DNA from: Mesorhizobium sp. M8A.F.Ca.ET.218.01.1.1
Lineage (GTDB): Bacteria; Pseudomonadota; Alphaproteobacteria; Rhizobiales; Rhizobiaceae
NCBI RefSeq assembly: GCF_004791165.1
Contig: NZ_SRUZ01000002.1
Location: forward strand, 372,001-436,000
DNA: 64,000 nt
Direction of reading: 5' to 3'
Below, in pieces: positions 45,837 through 53,908 of this stretch (positions within the stretch are counted from its first letter, which is position 1; each line of letters opens with the position of its first letter). The notes under the pieces were generated by a model, which was not told the DNA's origin, did no database searches, and saw nothing but the letters and a program-made list of their open reading frames with translations. A program made the position numbers and the translations under genes.

Positions 45837-46307
45837 ATGACAGAAGAACCCCACAAGACCGACATCCTCATCGAGCTCACTGCCGATGTTGTATCAGCCT
45901 ACGTCTCCAACAACCCCGTCCCGGCGGGGGAGCTTCCTGCCCTGATCGCCCAAGTGCACGGGGCTCTAAACGGCACGGCTGGACTCATACCGGCAGAAGA
46001 GCCTGTGCCTTTAAAAAAACCTGCTGTCCCGATCAAAAAGTCGATCGAACCGGACTACATCATTAGCCTTGAAGACGGCAAGAAATTCAAATCGCTAAAG
46101 CGCCATCTGGCGACGCACTATGGTCTGACCCCAGACGAATATCGCGCCAAATGGGGTCTGCCGTCGGATTATCCCATGGTGGCGCCGAATTACGCCGCTG
46201 CGCGCTCCGCCTTGGCCAAGACCATGGGACTCGGCCGCAAACCGAAAGAGCCGGAAGCCCCAGCCACGGCGCCGGCGAAACGGACCCGCAAGAAGGTCGC
46301 AGCCTAA
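45837..46307 (+). CDS. Ros/MucR-family transcriptional regulator
   Basis: Family controls exopolysaccharide, motility and symbiosis genes. 156 residues: N-terminal LIELTADVVSAYVSNNPVP, then the DNA-binding core SLEDGKKFKSLKRHLATHYGLTPDEYRAKWGLPSDYPMV and the basic C-terminal tail (TAPAKRTRKKVAA). The zinc-ligand cysteine of Ros is Ser77 here, while Asp80, His89 and His93 remain; several M. loti homologs are known to fold without zinc. GGAG lies 8 bases before the ATG. A nod box 470 bases upstream could place it under NodD. Confidence 0.93.
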   Translation: MTEEPHKTDILIELTADVVSAYVSNNPVPAGELPALIAQVHGALNGTAGLIPAEEPVPLKKPAVPIKKSIEPDYIISLEDGKKFKSLKRHLATHYGLTPDEYRAKWGLPSDYPMVAPNYAAARSALAKTMGLGRKPKEPEAPATAPAKRTRKKVAA

Positions 46308-46365
46308 ATCCGTATTAACAGTCGTTCGGACGCGCAGCAGCCGTTGGCCCAATCTGCGCGGAATC

Positions 46366-46391
46366 AAAGGGCGGGGATGAGCCCCGCCTTT
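46366..46391 (+). terminator. Stem-loop after the mucR-like gene
   Basis: AAAGG-g-CGGGG, loop ATGAG, CCCCGCCTTT: a GC-rich stem with one bulged G, about 60 bases after the stop and ending in TTTC. A likely intrinsic terminator. Confidence 0.65.
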
Positions 46392-46535
46392 CCCGTCCAA
46401 GAGCCTCATTTCCAGAGTAATTCATGATGGCTCCAGCAATCCCTGCCGCGGCATTAACTTGCATGCTCCGGCCCGGGTTTCGAGCCGTCAATGCGTTCCG
46501 GCGATGACGAACCTTGCCAAGGCTTTCCCGGACCG

Positions 46536-46748
46536 TTAGCCAACCTTGCTGAGGCTGCCTGCAGAGGACTTTCCCGTGCGGCGATCCTGTTCCACCTCGT
46601 AGTTGATCTTCTGGCCCTCATTAAGGGTCGACAGGCCCGCTCGTTCAACAGCGGAAATGTGGACAAAGACATCCTGACCGCCGTTGTCAGGCTGAATAAA
46701 ACCAAAACCCTTCGTGCTGTTGAACCACTTCACCGTTCCAGTCGCCAT
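46536..46748 (-). CDS. Cold-shock protein of the CspA family
   Basis: Single-stranded nucleic-acid binding protein, RNA chaperone. 70 residues, the family length. The cold-shock domain is complete, with RNP1-like KGFGFIQPD and RNP2-like [11 protein letters not shown] 46748 is preferred over the ATG at 46754 because AAAGGA stands 6 bases before it. Which csp paralog is not resolvable. Confidence 0.95.
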   Translation of the reverse strand: MATGTVKWFNSTKGFGFIQPDNGGQDVFVHISAVERAGLSTLNEGQKINYEVEQDRRTGKSSAGSLSKVG

Positions 46749-47198
46749 ATCCATTCCTTTGTAATAAGTCGCAACTTAGGCAGGCCATTCACGCCAGCCT
46801 GATTTGTACACGAGACTTTAGGCGCATCAAAATCGGAAAATTGCAAGGCCCACTCGATCGCCTGATCTCCAGCAGCAACTGCAACATATGCGAGGCGCGT
46901 GCCAGACGAGGCGTATGCCAGACGTTTCGTCGTGCCCTGTCGCTCGAACGTTGACAGAAACAATGACACACCTTGCAAACTCGGCACATCTTGTGGACGT
47001 GCTCGGGTCGCTTCTCGACTGCGATACCCGCTCCTGACCGGGTATCGTCGGCCAAAATGAGGGTTTTTGTCATGTGCCGCCAGACCGAAAGATCAGGCGC
47101 GCAGCGACCTGCACATTCAAACCGGAACCCGCGAACCTCGATTAGCTTCTGCCTGCTCCGAAGGGCGGTAGCCTGCTCTGAGGCGGGCCACTGTCGGG
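46749..47198. other. Intergenic upstream of the csp gene
   Basis: Upstream (promoter) side of the cold-shock gene and then broken frames up to the IS630 scrap. No gene recognised. Confidence 0.45.
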
Positions 47199-47443
47199 TT
47201 GAAAACCAACTGTCGGGTTCGGAACCCCAGATTGTCGGCAAGGTACGCGCCGCCCACTGGTTGGCCAAAGGGGCACTGGCTCCTGATCCTGCCGCCATGC
47301 TCGCCCGATCTCAACCCGATCAAGACAGGTCTGCTCAAAACTCAAGGCGCGGCTGCGGAAGAAGGCGGCCAAAACTTTCGACGCTCTCTGCGGAACTCTC
47401 GGCGATATCTGCCAGCTGTTGGAGCCAAATCAAAAACCATTAA
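47199..47443 (+). mobile_element. IS630-family transposase remnant
   Basis: A plus-strand frame carries WLLILPPCSPDLNPI, the last catalytic block of IS630/Tc1 transposases (LPPYSPDLNPIE). After a frameshift the continuation reads like the usual KLKALLRKKAARTFDALW tail (here spread over two frames, 47330-47410). The N-terminal two thirds are gone. Confidence 0.75.
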
Positions 47444-47611
47444 TTGCGACAGGTGATTTTATGACATTCATTGCGAAGAGGCCAGAATGAACAGCGGAAG
47501 AGAGTAGCAGCTCTCTGGCCGCGGCGAGGTGGATCGTCGACACGATCGGCACCTGGCCCGTGCGGGGATCGCACCGCAGCCAGCACCAGAGCCAGACCTT
47601 GACCGCTTGCC

Positions 47612-48116
47612 TTGCTCAGGCGCCACAACAACGAGTGGCTGGAAGCAGATCCACGTGAACTCAGCGATATCGATCAGACGATGCTTACCCTCATGAAAGC
47701 CGATCCCGACGCTGTCCAGCGCCGCGAAATCCTGACCAGCATATGGCGCATCGGATGCCACCGCCTGCACACTCACCATCGACATGCCGGAACTCGGAAC
47801 CAAAGGCCGCAAGCCTCGCCGGCCTCGGCAAAATGGAGCGGCCGCGCCTTCATCCGGGGCGGCCGGGCCAATGTTCGCCAGGCCCTCTACATGCCCGGCC
47901 TTCGCCCTGCGCTTCAACCCCGACCTCAAGGCAAAATACCAGGCGCTAAAGGCGGCAGGCAAACCCGCAAAGGTCATCATCTTGTTGCGAAAGCTCCTCA
48001 TCCTAGCAAACGCTCTCCTCAAGGCGCAGCGAAAATGGCCCCTAAAACCCTTGACCGAAACGGATACCTTAGCCTTTCAGGTGAGGCGGGCCGAGATAGA
48101 CCAACCGCGGGTTTAA
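47612..48116 (+). mobile_element. IS110-family transposase remnant
   Basis: The C-terminal part of an IS110 transposase in at least three frames: RREILTSIWRIG near 47720, MPELGT near 47784, then GRAFIRGGRANVRQALYMPGL near 47850-47900 and FNPDLKAKYQALKAAGKPAK with RKLLILANALLKAQRKW near 47910-48040. Order and spacing follow the family, so this is one decayed copy lacking its N terminus. Confidence 0.82.
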
Positions 48117-48290
48117 CTTCGCGAGTTTAAGCTGATTATGCCGATGCAACTCTAGCGCCTGCGCGACCGTTTTAGCTTCCATCAACAAGGCGGCAGGGTG
48201 GGAGGAAGTACCCTCCCCTGCCGCGAACAAGCTTTGGACAAAGCCCCACCTTGTCCGTAATGTGATCGGGAGGCCGGGGCGCGGCGGTGC

Positions 48291-49412
48291 TCAGCGGATG
48301 TGACGCGCGAGATCTGCGACCCTACCCATCAGCACTTCCACCGGTCCTCGCTGGAAGACGCGCAGCCAAAGCACCGCAAAAGTGCTGATAACCACAACGA
48401 AGCCAAAGAGCGTGGACAGGCTCTCGTCTTTGAAAATGTTTATCTTCATAAGATAGGCTATTCCCGCAATGTGCAGCACATAGGCCGTCAAAGACATCGA
48501 GCCGACTGCGATTATTGGCCAGACCAGCTTTCGCAGACGCGGGAGCGCATCCACAGCGAGCATGCAAGCCGCCAAGATGATCATTGCGCAACCGGTGCTG
48601 CCCACGATCGAAAGCGTCGTTTCGCTATGAGGTGCGGCTATCCATGACGACTTGACTATAAATGACGACTTGGAAGGCTCAAAAGCGCCGTCAACGTCAG
48701 ACCACCACAAGGAGGTTTCAGTCAAAGCGCGGGAACTCAGCGCGAGCAAGGATCCCCCATGGCCCAACACGGCCAGCGCGACCCCCGCCAGACCAAGGCG
48801 CCAATGCGCTGCTAGCGTATTAAGATTAAGGCGCGCGATGGCCATGCCAGCGATGAGGAAAGGAACCCAGGTCACCGCGGGATAGTAGCCGTTGACCATG
48901 AGGTTGAAGACCGGGTCGAGGAGGTTGGGGGCAACCGACAGAAGGGAGGAACGGACTTGCGGGAGAACTAATGCCGTAGCGGCAGCGATCAAGCCCAGCT
49001 GATATGCGCTGAGCCGATGGAGCGGCAATACCAACAAGAAGCAAATTCCGTAGTATTCTAGGATGACTTCGACCTGGGTACCGAGGCAGCCCAGGATTGA
49101 GCCAAGCGCGAGCAAAACAAGGGCACGAATTGCGACTCTGGCGATGGCCTGTCTACCGGCTATCCCCGACTTCGGCGCCTTGCGACCTGTAATCAGGAGG
49201 ATTGAAAAACCGGCCAATACGGCAAACAGGGCCGACGGCCGCCCATGGGTTAGTTCCATCAGAAACCCGACTAGTCCTCCTTCGCCGGGGTCGGGACCGA
49301 GATGGGCGGCATACATCCCGAAGACAGCCAGGCCCCGAGCGAGGTCGATGCCGACCAGCCGATCTACTACCGACCCATTCCTAGCGTCGGCAACCGGTGC
49401 CTTCATTACCAT
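48291..49412 (-). CDS. Multi-spanning membrane acyltransferase-like protein (DUF418/DUF1624 type)
   Basis: 373 residues with about ten hydrophobic segments. The start VDRLVGIDLARGLAVFGMYAAHL and the following GRPSALFAVLAGFSILLITGR are the entry pattern of the heparan-alpha-glucosaminide acetyltransferase-like/DUF418 membrane group; the last third (GSMSLTAYVLHIAGIAYL) also fits. Such proteins are predicted to pass acyl groups across the inner membrane to cell-surface sugars; no substrate is known here. AAGGGA lies 10 bases before the ATG at 49412; a second ATG is two codons further in. Confidence 0.8.
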   Translation of the reverse strand: MVMKAPVADARNGSVVDRLVGIDLARGLAVFGMYAAHLGPDPGEGGLVGFLMELTHGRPSALFAVLAGFSILLITGRKAPKSGIAGRQAIARVAIRALVLLALGSILGCLGTQVEVILEYYGICFLLVLPLHRLSAYQLGLIAAATALVLPQVRSSLLSVAPNLLDPVFNLMVNGYYPAVTWVPFLIAGMAIARLNLNTLAAHWRLGLAGVALAVLGHGGSLLALSSRALTETSLWWSDVDGAFEPSKSSFIVKSSWIAAPHSETTLSIVGSTGCAMIILAACMLAVDALPRLRKLVWPIIAVGSMSLTAYVLHIAGIAYLMKINIFKDESLSTLFGFVVVISTFAVLWLRVFQRGPVEVLMGRVADLARHIR

Positions 49413-49578
49413 GGTAGATTCCCTTGTTGGGTGTGTGGATCGCGGGAGCCGCGATAGGAGAGCCGGTCGGCTGCTGCCGTCGCCTCGTGAAAGGGTTCAA
49501 AACATCGCGCCATCTGGCGCATCGAGCCGGCGACAGAGCTGTTCAGCCATTAGCCTGGGGTAAGAACAACAGATCGGC

Positions 49579-50007
49579 TCACAAAGCCTGTGTCACGGAC
49601 CTGAAAAGTGGTGTCGCGGAACCGTCGTTTTTTGCATGATGGCTAAGCCGAGAGATCCACTGCACCGACGAGAGACTCAGCGACGTTGGATATCCGATCA
49701 GTACGCCGCGGCTCCGCCGGTGACGATCACCCCGGGTGTCAAGGCCAGGGCGTAAACCTGCCATAATCTGTGGTGGTGCGCCCGCGACCAATCCGTTCGA
49801 CAAAGCTCGGCGCATGGTCGAGCCAATCATATTCTTCCATGTGGCTGTTGCCTGAAAAACCGAAGACGCCGTTCGCTGGTCCAGCTGTTCCAGACCTCGG
49901 CCTGCGTCGGTCATTAGAACCGGCGCGCCTGTTTCCCAAATCAATTTGCTGATGCAGCCGCCGGGGGTCACATTGAGCAAAAGTGCCGAGGTCAGGACGG
50001 GTTTCAT
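49579..50007 (-). CDS. Small lipoprotein, copy 1, divergent from response regulator copy 1
   Basis: 142 residues. The signal MKPVLTSALLLNVTPGGC is nearly identical to that of the lipoprotein at 51267-51764, but after the Cys the two sequences diverge completely, so a break or replacement lies just behind the signal (near 49955). The remaining 120 residues match nothing I recognise and may be out of frame or foreign. It is read divergently from the broken response regulator; the shared upstream region is duplicated around 51712. Confidence 0.5.
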   Translation of the reverse strand: MKPVLTSALLLNVTPGGCISKLIWETGAPVLMTDAGRGLEQLDQRTASSVFQATATWKNMIGSTMRRALSNGLVAGAPPQIMAGLRPGLDTRGDRHRRSRGVLIGYPTSLSLSSVQWISRLSHHAKNDGSATPLFRSVTQAL

Positions 50008-50704
50008 AGGGGCTCTTCGTTTGGCTTTGTTAACGACCCCTTTCTTGCAAGTTGTAGCTGACAGCAGCCTGAAAGCTCCCCAAATAATTCGCTGCCGCCG
50101 GTTCAGCCTATTGTCAGCTTCGACCAATAAGATGGGAGCCTTGCCCTCATACCGGAGCTCGGAAGCATGATGCGAATACTGCTCACTGAAGACGATAAGG
50201 ACCTTGGAAGTGCTATGCACGATCATTTGGTGGCTGGTGGCCACGCGGTCGACTGGGCCAAGAACCTGTCCGAAGCGCGCGATTATGCAGCTGTGGTCGG
50301 CTACGACCTTATTTTGCTCGACGTTCACCTGCCGGACGGCAATGGGATCGACTATCTGCGGGAGCTGATCAAGGAACTTGAATCGGCACCGGTCATCATT
50401 CTGACAGCCTGCGATCGGATTTCGCATCGCATCGAGGGCTTCAACGCTGGAGCCGACGACTATTTGGTCAAGCCGTTCGATCTGGGGGAACTCTCAGCGC
50501 GTATCCATGCAGTGGCACGTCGCCATGGGCATTTTCCGGAGCCGCAATTTTCGGTTGGGACGCTTTCCATACAGGCAGCCGAGCGACGCCTCTTCCGCGA
50601 GGGGCAGGAGGTCTACCTGACTTGACGCGGATGGGCGGTGCTCGACTACCGTCTGCCCCAGCCCTGCACGGTCGTTTCAAAAGGGAAGATCGTGGACGCG
50701 CTTT
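49955..50704 (+). repeat. Duplicated two-component module, copy 1 (degenerate)
   Basis: About 750 bases aligned with 51712-52458: lipoprotein signal (minus), intergenic control region and most of a response-regulator gene (plus). Identity is high throughout, with a few indels in the control region. The homology ends near 50704, before an IS481 end. Confidence 0.9.
50167..50704 (+). pseudogene. OmpR-family response regulator, copy 1, nonsense-mutated
   Basis: The receiver domain is intact (Asp at the phospho-site in LILLDVHLPDGNG), and the reading frame runs to a TGA at 50623-50625. The intact copy at the same place reads SGRE (GGA, not TGA), so a nonsense change removes the DNA-binding domain, which is still partly visible downstream to about 50704 and then lost. 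The product, if made, is a 152-residue isolated receiver. Confidence 0.88.
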
Positions 50705-50845
50705 TCGGCAGACGGCGCTGATTCATACTCTAAAAGAAAATTCGGCTTCCAGTTGCCTTGGCCATGACTGCCCTTCCCGAGAGATGGGTGACAGTTCATT
50801 CCGGATAGATGGGTTAAACTTTCGGCCCTTTGCAAGGAGAGCAAG

Positions 50846-51304
50846 GTGCCTTGGAAGGAGTGTAACGTCATGGAAGAGCGGCTGAAGTTCGTCGCCCGGC
50901 TGCTGGACGGCGAGAAGATGGCGGTGCTTTGCCGGGAGTTCGATATCTCGCGCAAGACCGGCTACAAGATCCTCACGCGCTACAACGACAGCGGCCTGGA
51001 GGGGCTGACGGACCGATCGCGGCGGCCCTATCGCCACGCCAATCAGCTTCCGTTTCAAATCGAGAAGCTGATTGTGCGCCTCAAGCAAGACAAGCCGACA
51101 TGGGGTGCGCCGAAGATACGCGAGCGGCTGGCCCGGCTGTATCCGGATGTGCACCGGCCCGCGATCTCGACCGTGCATGCCGTGCTCGACCGCCACGGCA
51201 TGGTCGAGCGCCGCAAGCGCAGGCGCAACAGGGCGACGGGGACACCACTTTCAAACGGCTGTCGCCCTAACGATCTTTGGTGTGCCGACTACAAGGGCGA
51301 GTTC
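50846..51304 (+). mobile_element. IS481-family transposase fragment
   Basis: GTG 50846 gives MPWKECNVMEERLKFVARLL, the conserved IS481 start; a helix-turn-helix (LCREFDISRKTGYKILTRYN) and SRRPYRHANQ follow. The DDE core begins (PNDLWCADYKGEF, first Asp) and is cut at 51304, where the 107-base repeat begins. The left end of the element probably lies near 50790 (TGACAGTTCATTCCGG). The remaining two thirds of the transposase are missing. Confidence 0.85.
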
Positions 51305-51764
51305 GGCAGAGAACACGGCCGGGACAGGGGATCACAAACACTTGACCGTTCCAGACCCTGGCAGTGGCGCATCGATTGACCGTTGGCTCTGTTCGTGGGC
51401 ACCGAAAATAGGGCCTTCTTGGTCCTCGGCAGAGAATATGGCCCGGACGGGGGATAACAAACACTTGACCGTTCCAGACTCTGGCAGTGGCGCATCGATT
51501 GACCGTCGACTCTGTTCGCGAGCGCCGAAAATACGGACGACCCCTATGGTCAAAGTGCACTTCTGACCTGCTAGGCACTGTTCGATAACTGGAGGCACCC
51601 GCTACGGTGCCCTCGTATTTAAGACACCTGTCAGTTTCAAGCCTGGACATTGACGCGTGGCGCGGCTGCCATTCGTTGACCGCCACGTCGAATTGCCCGC
51701 CAACCAGTGTACAGCCGCCGGTGGTCACATTGAGCAAAAGTGCCGAGATCAGGAGGGGTTTCAT
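51267..51764 (-). CDS. Cys/Arg-rich small lipoprotein with a 41-residue repeat, copy 2
   Basis: 165 residues. Lipoprotein signal MKPLLISALLLNVTTGGC. The body holds two copies of a 41-residue unit, YF-R-RTES/PTVNRCATARVWNGQVFVIP, ending LCR. Each unit has at least two cysteines. The last 13 residues run over the IS481 junction at 51304, so the original C terminus has been replaced. It is divergent from the intact response-regulator gene and shares its control region, so it may be a target of that regulator. No known family is recognised. It could be an envelope-stress sensor or small inhibitor; that is conjecture. Confidence 0.6.
   Translation of the reverse strand: MKPLLISALLLNVTTGGCTLVGGQFDVAVNEWQPRHASMSRLETDRCLKYEGTVAGASSYRTVPSRSEVHFDHRGRPYFRRSRTESTVNRCATARVWNGQVFVIPRPGHILCRGPRRPYFRCPRTEPTVNRCATARVWNGQVFVIPCPGRVLCRTRPCSRHTKDR
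51304..51533. repeat. Two 107-base direct repeats, 123-base period
   Basis: Copies at 51304-51410 and 51427-51533, both opening CGGCAGAGAA and closing CCGAAAATA, about 87% alike by eye. The period of 123 is 41 codons, so the repeat is in frame for the minus-strand lipoprotein. The left edge of copy 1 coincides with the point where the IS481 sequence stops. Confidence 0.9.
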
Positions 51765-52458
51765 AGGGGCTCTTCGTTTGGCTTTGTTAACGACCCCTTT
51801 CTTGCAATTGTAGCTGACAGCAGCCTGAAAGCCCCCAGATATTCGCTGGCGCCGGTTCAGCCTACTGTCAGCTTCGATCAATAAGGCAGGAGCCTTGCCC
51901 TCATACCGGAGCTCGGCAGCCTGATGCGAATACTGCTCATTGAAGACGACGACGACCTTAGAAGTGCTGTGCACGATCATTTGGTGGCTGGTGGCCACGC
52001 GGTCGACTGGGCCGAGGGCCTGTCCGGAGCGCGCGGTCATGCAGCTGTGGCCGGCTACGACGTTATTTTGCTCGACGTTCACCTGCCGGACGGCAATGGC
52101 ATCGACTATCTGCGGGAGCTGATCAAGGGGCTTGATACAACGCCGGTCATCATTCTGACAGCCCGCGATCGGATTTCGCATCGCATCGAGGGGCTCAACG
52201 CTGGCGCCGACGACTATTTGGTCAAGCCGTTCGATCTGGGGGAACTCTCGGCACGCATCCGTGCAGTGGCACGTCGCCAAGGGCATTTTCCGGAGCCGCA
52301 ATTTTCGGTTGGGACGCTTTCCATACAGGCAGCCGAGCGACGCCTCTTCCGCGACGGGCAGGAGGTCCACCTGTCTGGACGCGAATGGGCGGTGCTCGAC
52401 TGCCTTCTACGCCAGCCCGGTTCGGTCGTTTCAAAGGGGAGGATCGAGCACGCGCTTT
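51712..52458 (+). repeat. Duplicated two-component module, copy 2 (intact)
   Basis: Counterpart of 49955-50704. Contains the lipoprotein signal, the control region with CTGACAGCAGCCTGAAAGC at 51814-51832, and the 5' three quarters of the intact response regulator. Confidence 0.9.
51814..51832 (+). promoter_or_regulatory. Candidate operator of the two-component module
   Basis: CTGACAGCAGCCTGAAAGC: two imperfect direct half-sites (CTGACAG and CTGAAAG) about one helical turn apart, a layout common for OmpR-type regulators. The same string is at 50058-50077, and a variant (CTGACAACAGTCTGAAAG) is at 54656-54675. Inference only. Confidence 0.4.
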
Positions 52459-52583
52459 ATTCATTCAATTCGGAGTTCGAGAGCAACACAGTGGAGGTTT
52501 ATGTCAGCCGGCTCCGCAAGAAGATCGGCGGGGATAGAATAGCAACCGTGCGTGGCTCCGGATACAGGCTCGTGGTCACATGA
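51924..52583 (+). CDS. OmpR/QseB-type response regulator, intact copy
   Basis: 219 residues: receiver (1-118) with acidic pocket EDDDD near residue 8, phospho-Asp51 (VILLDVHLPDG), Thr in LTARDR, Lys in LVKPFDLGEL; winged helix (about 125-218) ending IGGDRIATVRGSGYRLVVT. The start (MRILLIEDD) is preceded by GGCAGCCTG. It overlaps the kinase gene by 4 bases (ATGA), so the two form an operon. The signal it answers to is unknown; the duplicated, divergent lipoprotein is the best clue to a target. Confidence 0.94.
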   Translation: MRILLIEDDDDLRSAVHDHLVAGGHAVDWAEGLSGARGHAAVAGYDVILLDVHLPDGNGIDYLRELIKGLDTTPVIILTARDRISHRIEGLNAGADDYLVKPFDLGELSARIRAVARRQGHFPEPQFSVGTLSIQAAERRLFRDGQEVHLSGREWAVLDCLLRQPGSVVSKGRIEHALYSFNSEFESNTVEVYVSRLRKKIGGDRIATVRGSGYRLVVT

Positions 52584-53908
52584 CGAACTCGAACAGCATG
52601 ACGAGAAAGCTGCTATCGTGGTTAGGCGGGGCAACGCTCCTGGTTTGGATCGCCGCCCCAACCATGGCTGCGTTCATTTTTTGCAATAATGTAAACGAAA
52701 GTTCGGATGACTTGCTCCAGGGGAGCGCAAAGTACAGACAACCAGAGCTGATCAAGGTCTTGAATGGAAAACACGTTGATCAATACAATAACAACTTTCC
52801 CACTTACGAAAAGTACTTTACCTATCGTGAGCAGGTTATTAATAAGTACGGGATAGTGCTTATTTCTGAACCGGAAGAGGGTCAGCAGCCCTTCCCTGAT
52901 GCTCCCCTGAGTAACGGCTTTTGGGGAAACGCTGATTACCGCGTCTACACAGAGGAGATCCAAGACGGCGTGTATCATCAGTTGGCCGAACCGCTTCATG
53001 GCCGCCGTACCACAATCGCGAAGGGCGCACTTTTTGTCTTCCTTCCGACACTCGTGCTCCTGCCCTTTAGCTTAGCTGTTTGGTGGATCGTGATCCGGCG
53101 CTCGCTGCGGCCAATCGAGGTACTGCGACAGCAGATCGGATCGCGCGACGGCGGCAATCTGTCACCAATGGACTTGGGCGATTTCCCGGCAGAGTTGGCT
53201 CCAATCGCGGCATCCGTCAATCGGCTTCTCGATCGTCTGCGGGCGGCTCTCGAGGCCGAACGCGAGTTCGCCGCAAACAGTGCGCATGAACTGCGCACGC
53301 CGATCGCAGGTTCAATCGCTCAGATGCAGAGATTAGTGGCCGAGCTTCCCAATGGGTCGGCCAAAATGCGTGCGCGCGGCATCGAGCAAGCGCTGTCGAG
53401 CCTTGGCCGCCTTGTCGAAAAAGTGCTTCAGCTCGCTCAAGCCGAATCGGGGGTTGGCATGGCGGATCACGCGATCGATCTTGTCCGATCGGTTCGGCTG
53501 GAAATCGACGACCTGAGGAAAAAGCCGCAATATGCCGGACGCCTGCATCTTAACGTCGACGGCTGCCCCACTTTGATGCGCAAAGTGGATGTCGATGCGT
53601 TTGGGATCCTCCTTCGTAACCTGATCGAGAATGCGCTGATACATGGACTGCCCACTGTTCCGACAACAGTTTCCGTCCAAACTGATGGAACCATCGCTAT
53701 TGCAAACGCCGGACCGGTGGTGCCCCTCCCCGACCTCGAAGGGCTTACAAAGCGATTTAGTCGTGGTGCTACTCCTGCTGCGGGCTCAGGCCTTGGTCTA
53801 CATATCGCTAACATGGTTATCCAGCGGATCGGTGGCAGTCTAGAGCTTGCGTCGCCCGCCCGCGGTCGCAATGATGGTTTCGAGGCGATCATACGAATTC
53901 CTCAATGA
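52580..53908 (+). CDS. Membrane sensor histidine kinase
   Basis: 442 residues. One membrane helix near residues 15-35, a periplasmic sensor of about 110 residues rich in Asn/Tyr (VDQYNNNFPTYEKYFTY), a second helix at 150-172, HAMP, HisKA with phospho-His236 in NSAHELRTPI, and HATPase with N-box NLIENALIHG and G2 box GSGLGLHIA. The G1 box is IANAGP instead of DNGPG, so the usual Asp is lost, as in some QseC-like kinases. Pairs with the regulator just upstream. Confidence 0.94.
   Translation: MTNSNSMTRKLLSWLGGATLLVWIAAPTMAAFIFCNNVNESSDDLLQGSAKYRQPELIKVLNGKHVDQYNNNFPTYEKYFTYREQVINKYGIVLISEPEEGQQPFPDAPLSNGFWGNADYRVYTEEIQDGVYHQLAEPLHGRRTTIAKGALFVFLPTLVLLPFSLAVWWIVIRRSLRPIEVLRQQIGSRDGGNLSPMDLGDFPAELAPIAASVNRLLDRLRAALEAEREFAANSAHELRTPIAGSIAQMQRLVAELPNGSAKMRARGIEQALSSLGRLVEKVLQLAQAESGVGMADHAIDLVRSVRLEIDDLRKKPQYAGRLHLNVDGCPTLMRKVDVDAFGILLRNLIENALIHGLPTVPTTVSVQTDGTIAIANAGPVVPLPDLEGLTKRFSRGATPAAGSGLGLHIANMVIQRIGGSLELASPARGRNDGFEAIIRIPQ

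Noticed and set aside
50113..50135. GTCAGCTTCGACC strings at 50113 and 51867 as tts boxes
   Set aside because: Only the first 8-9 bases match; the AAAGCT and CTA parts are absent. They belong to the duplicated control region.
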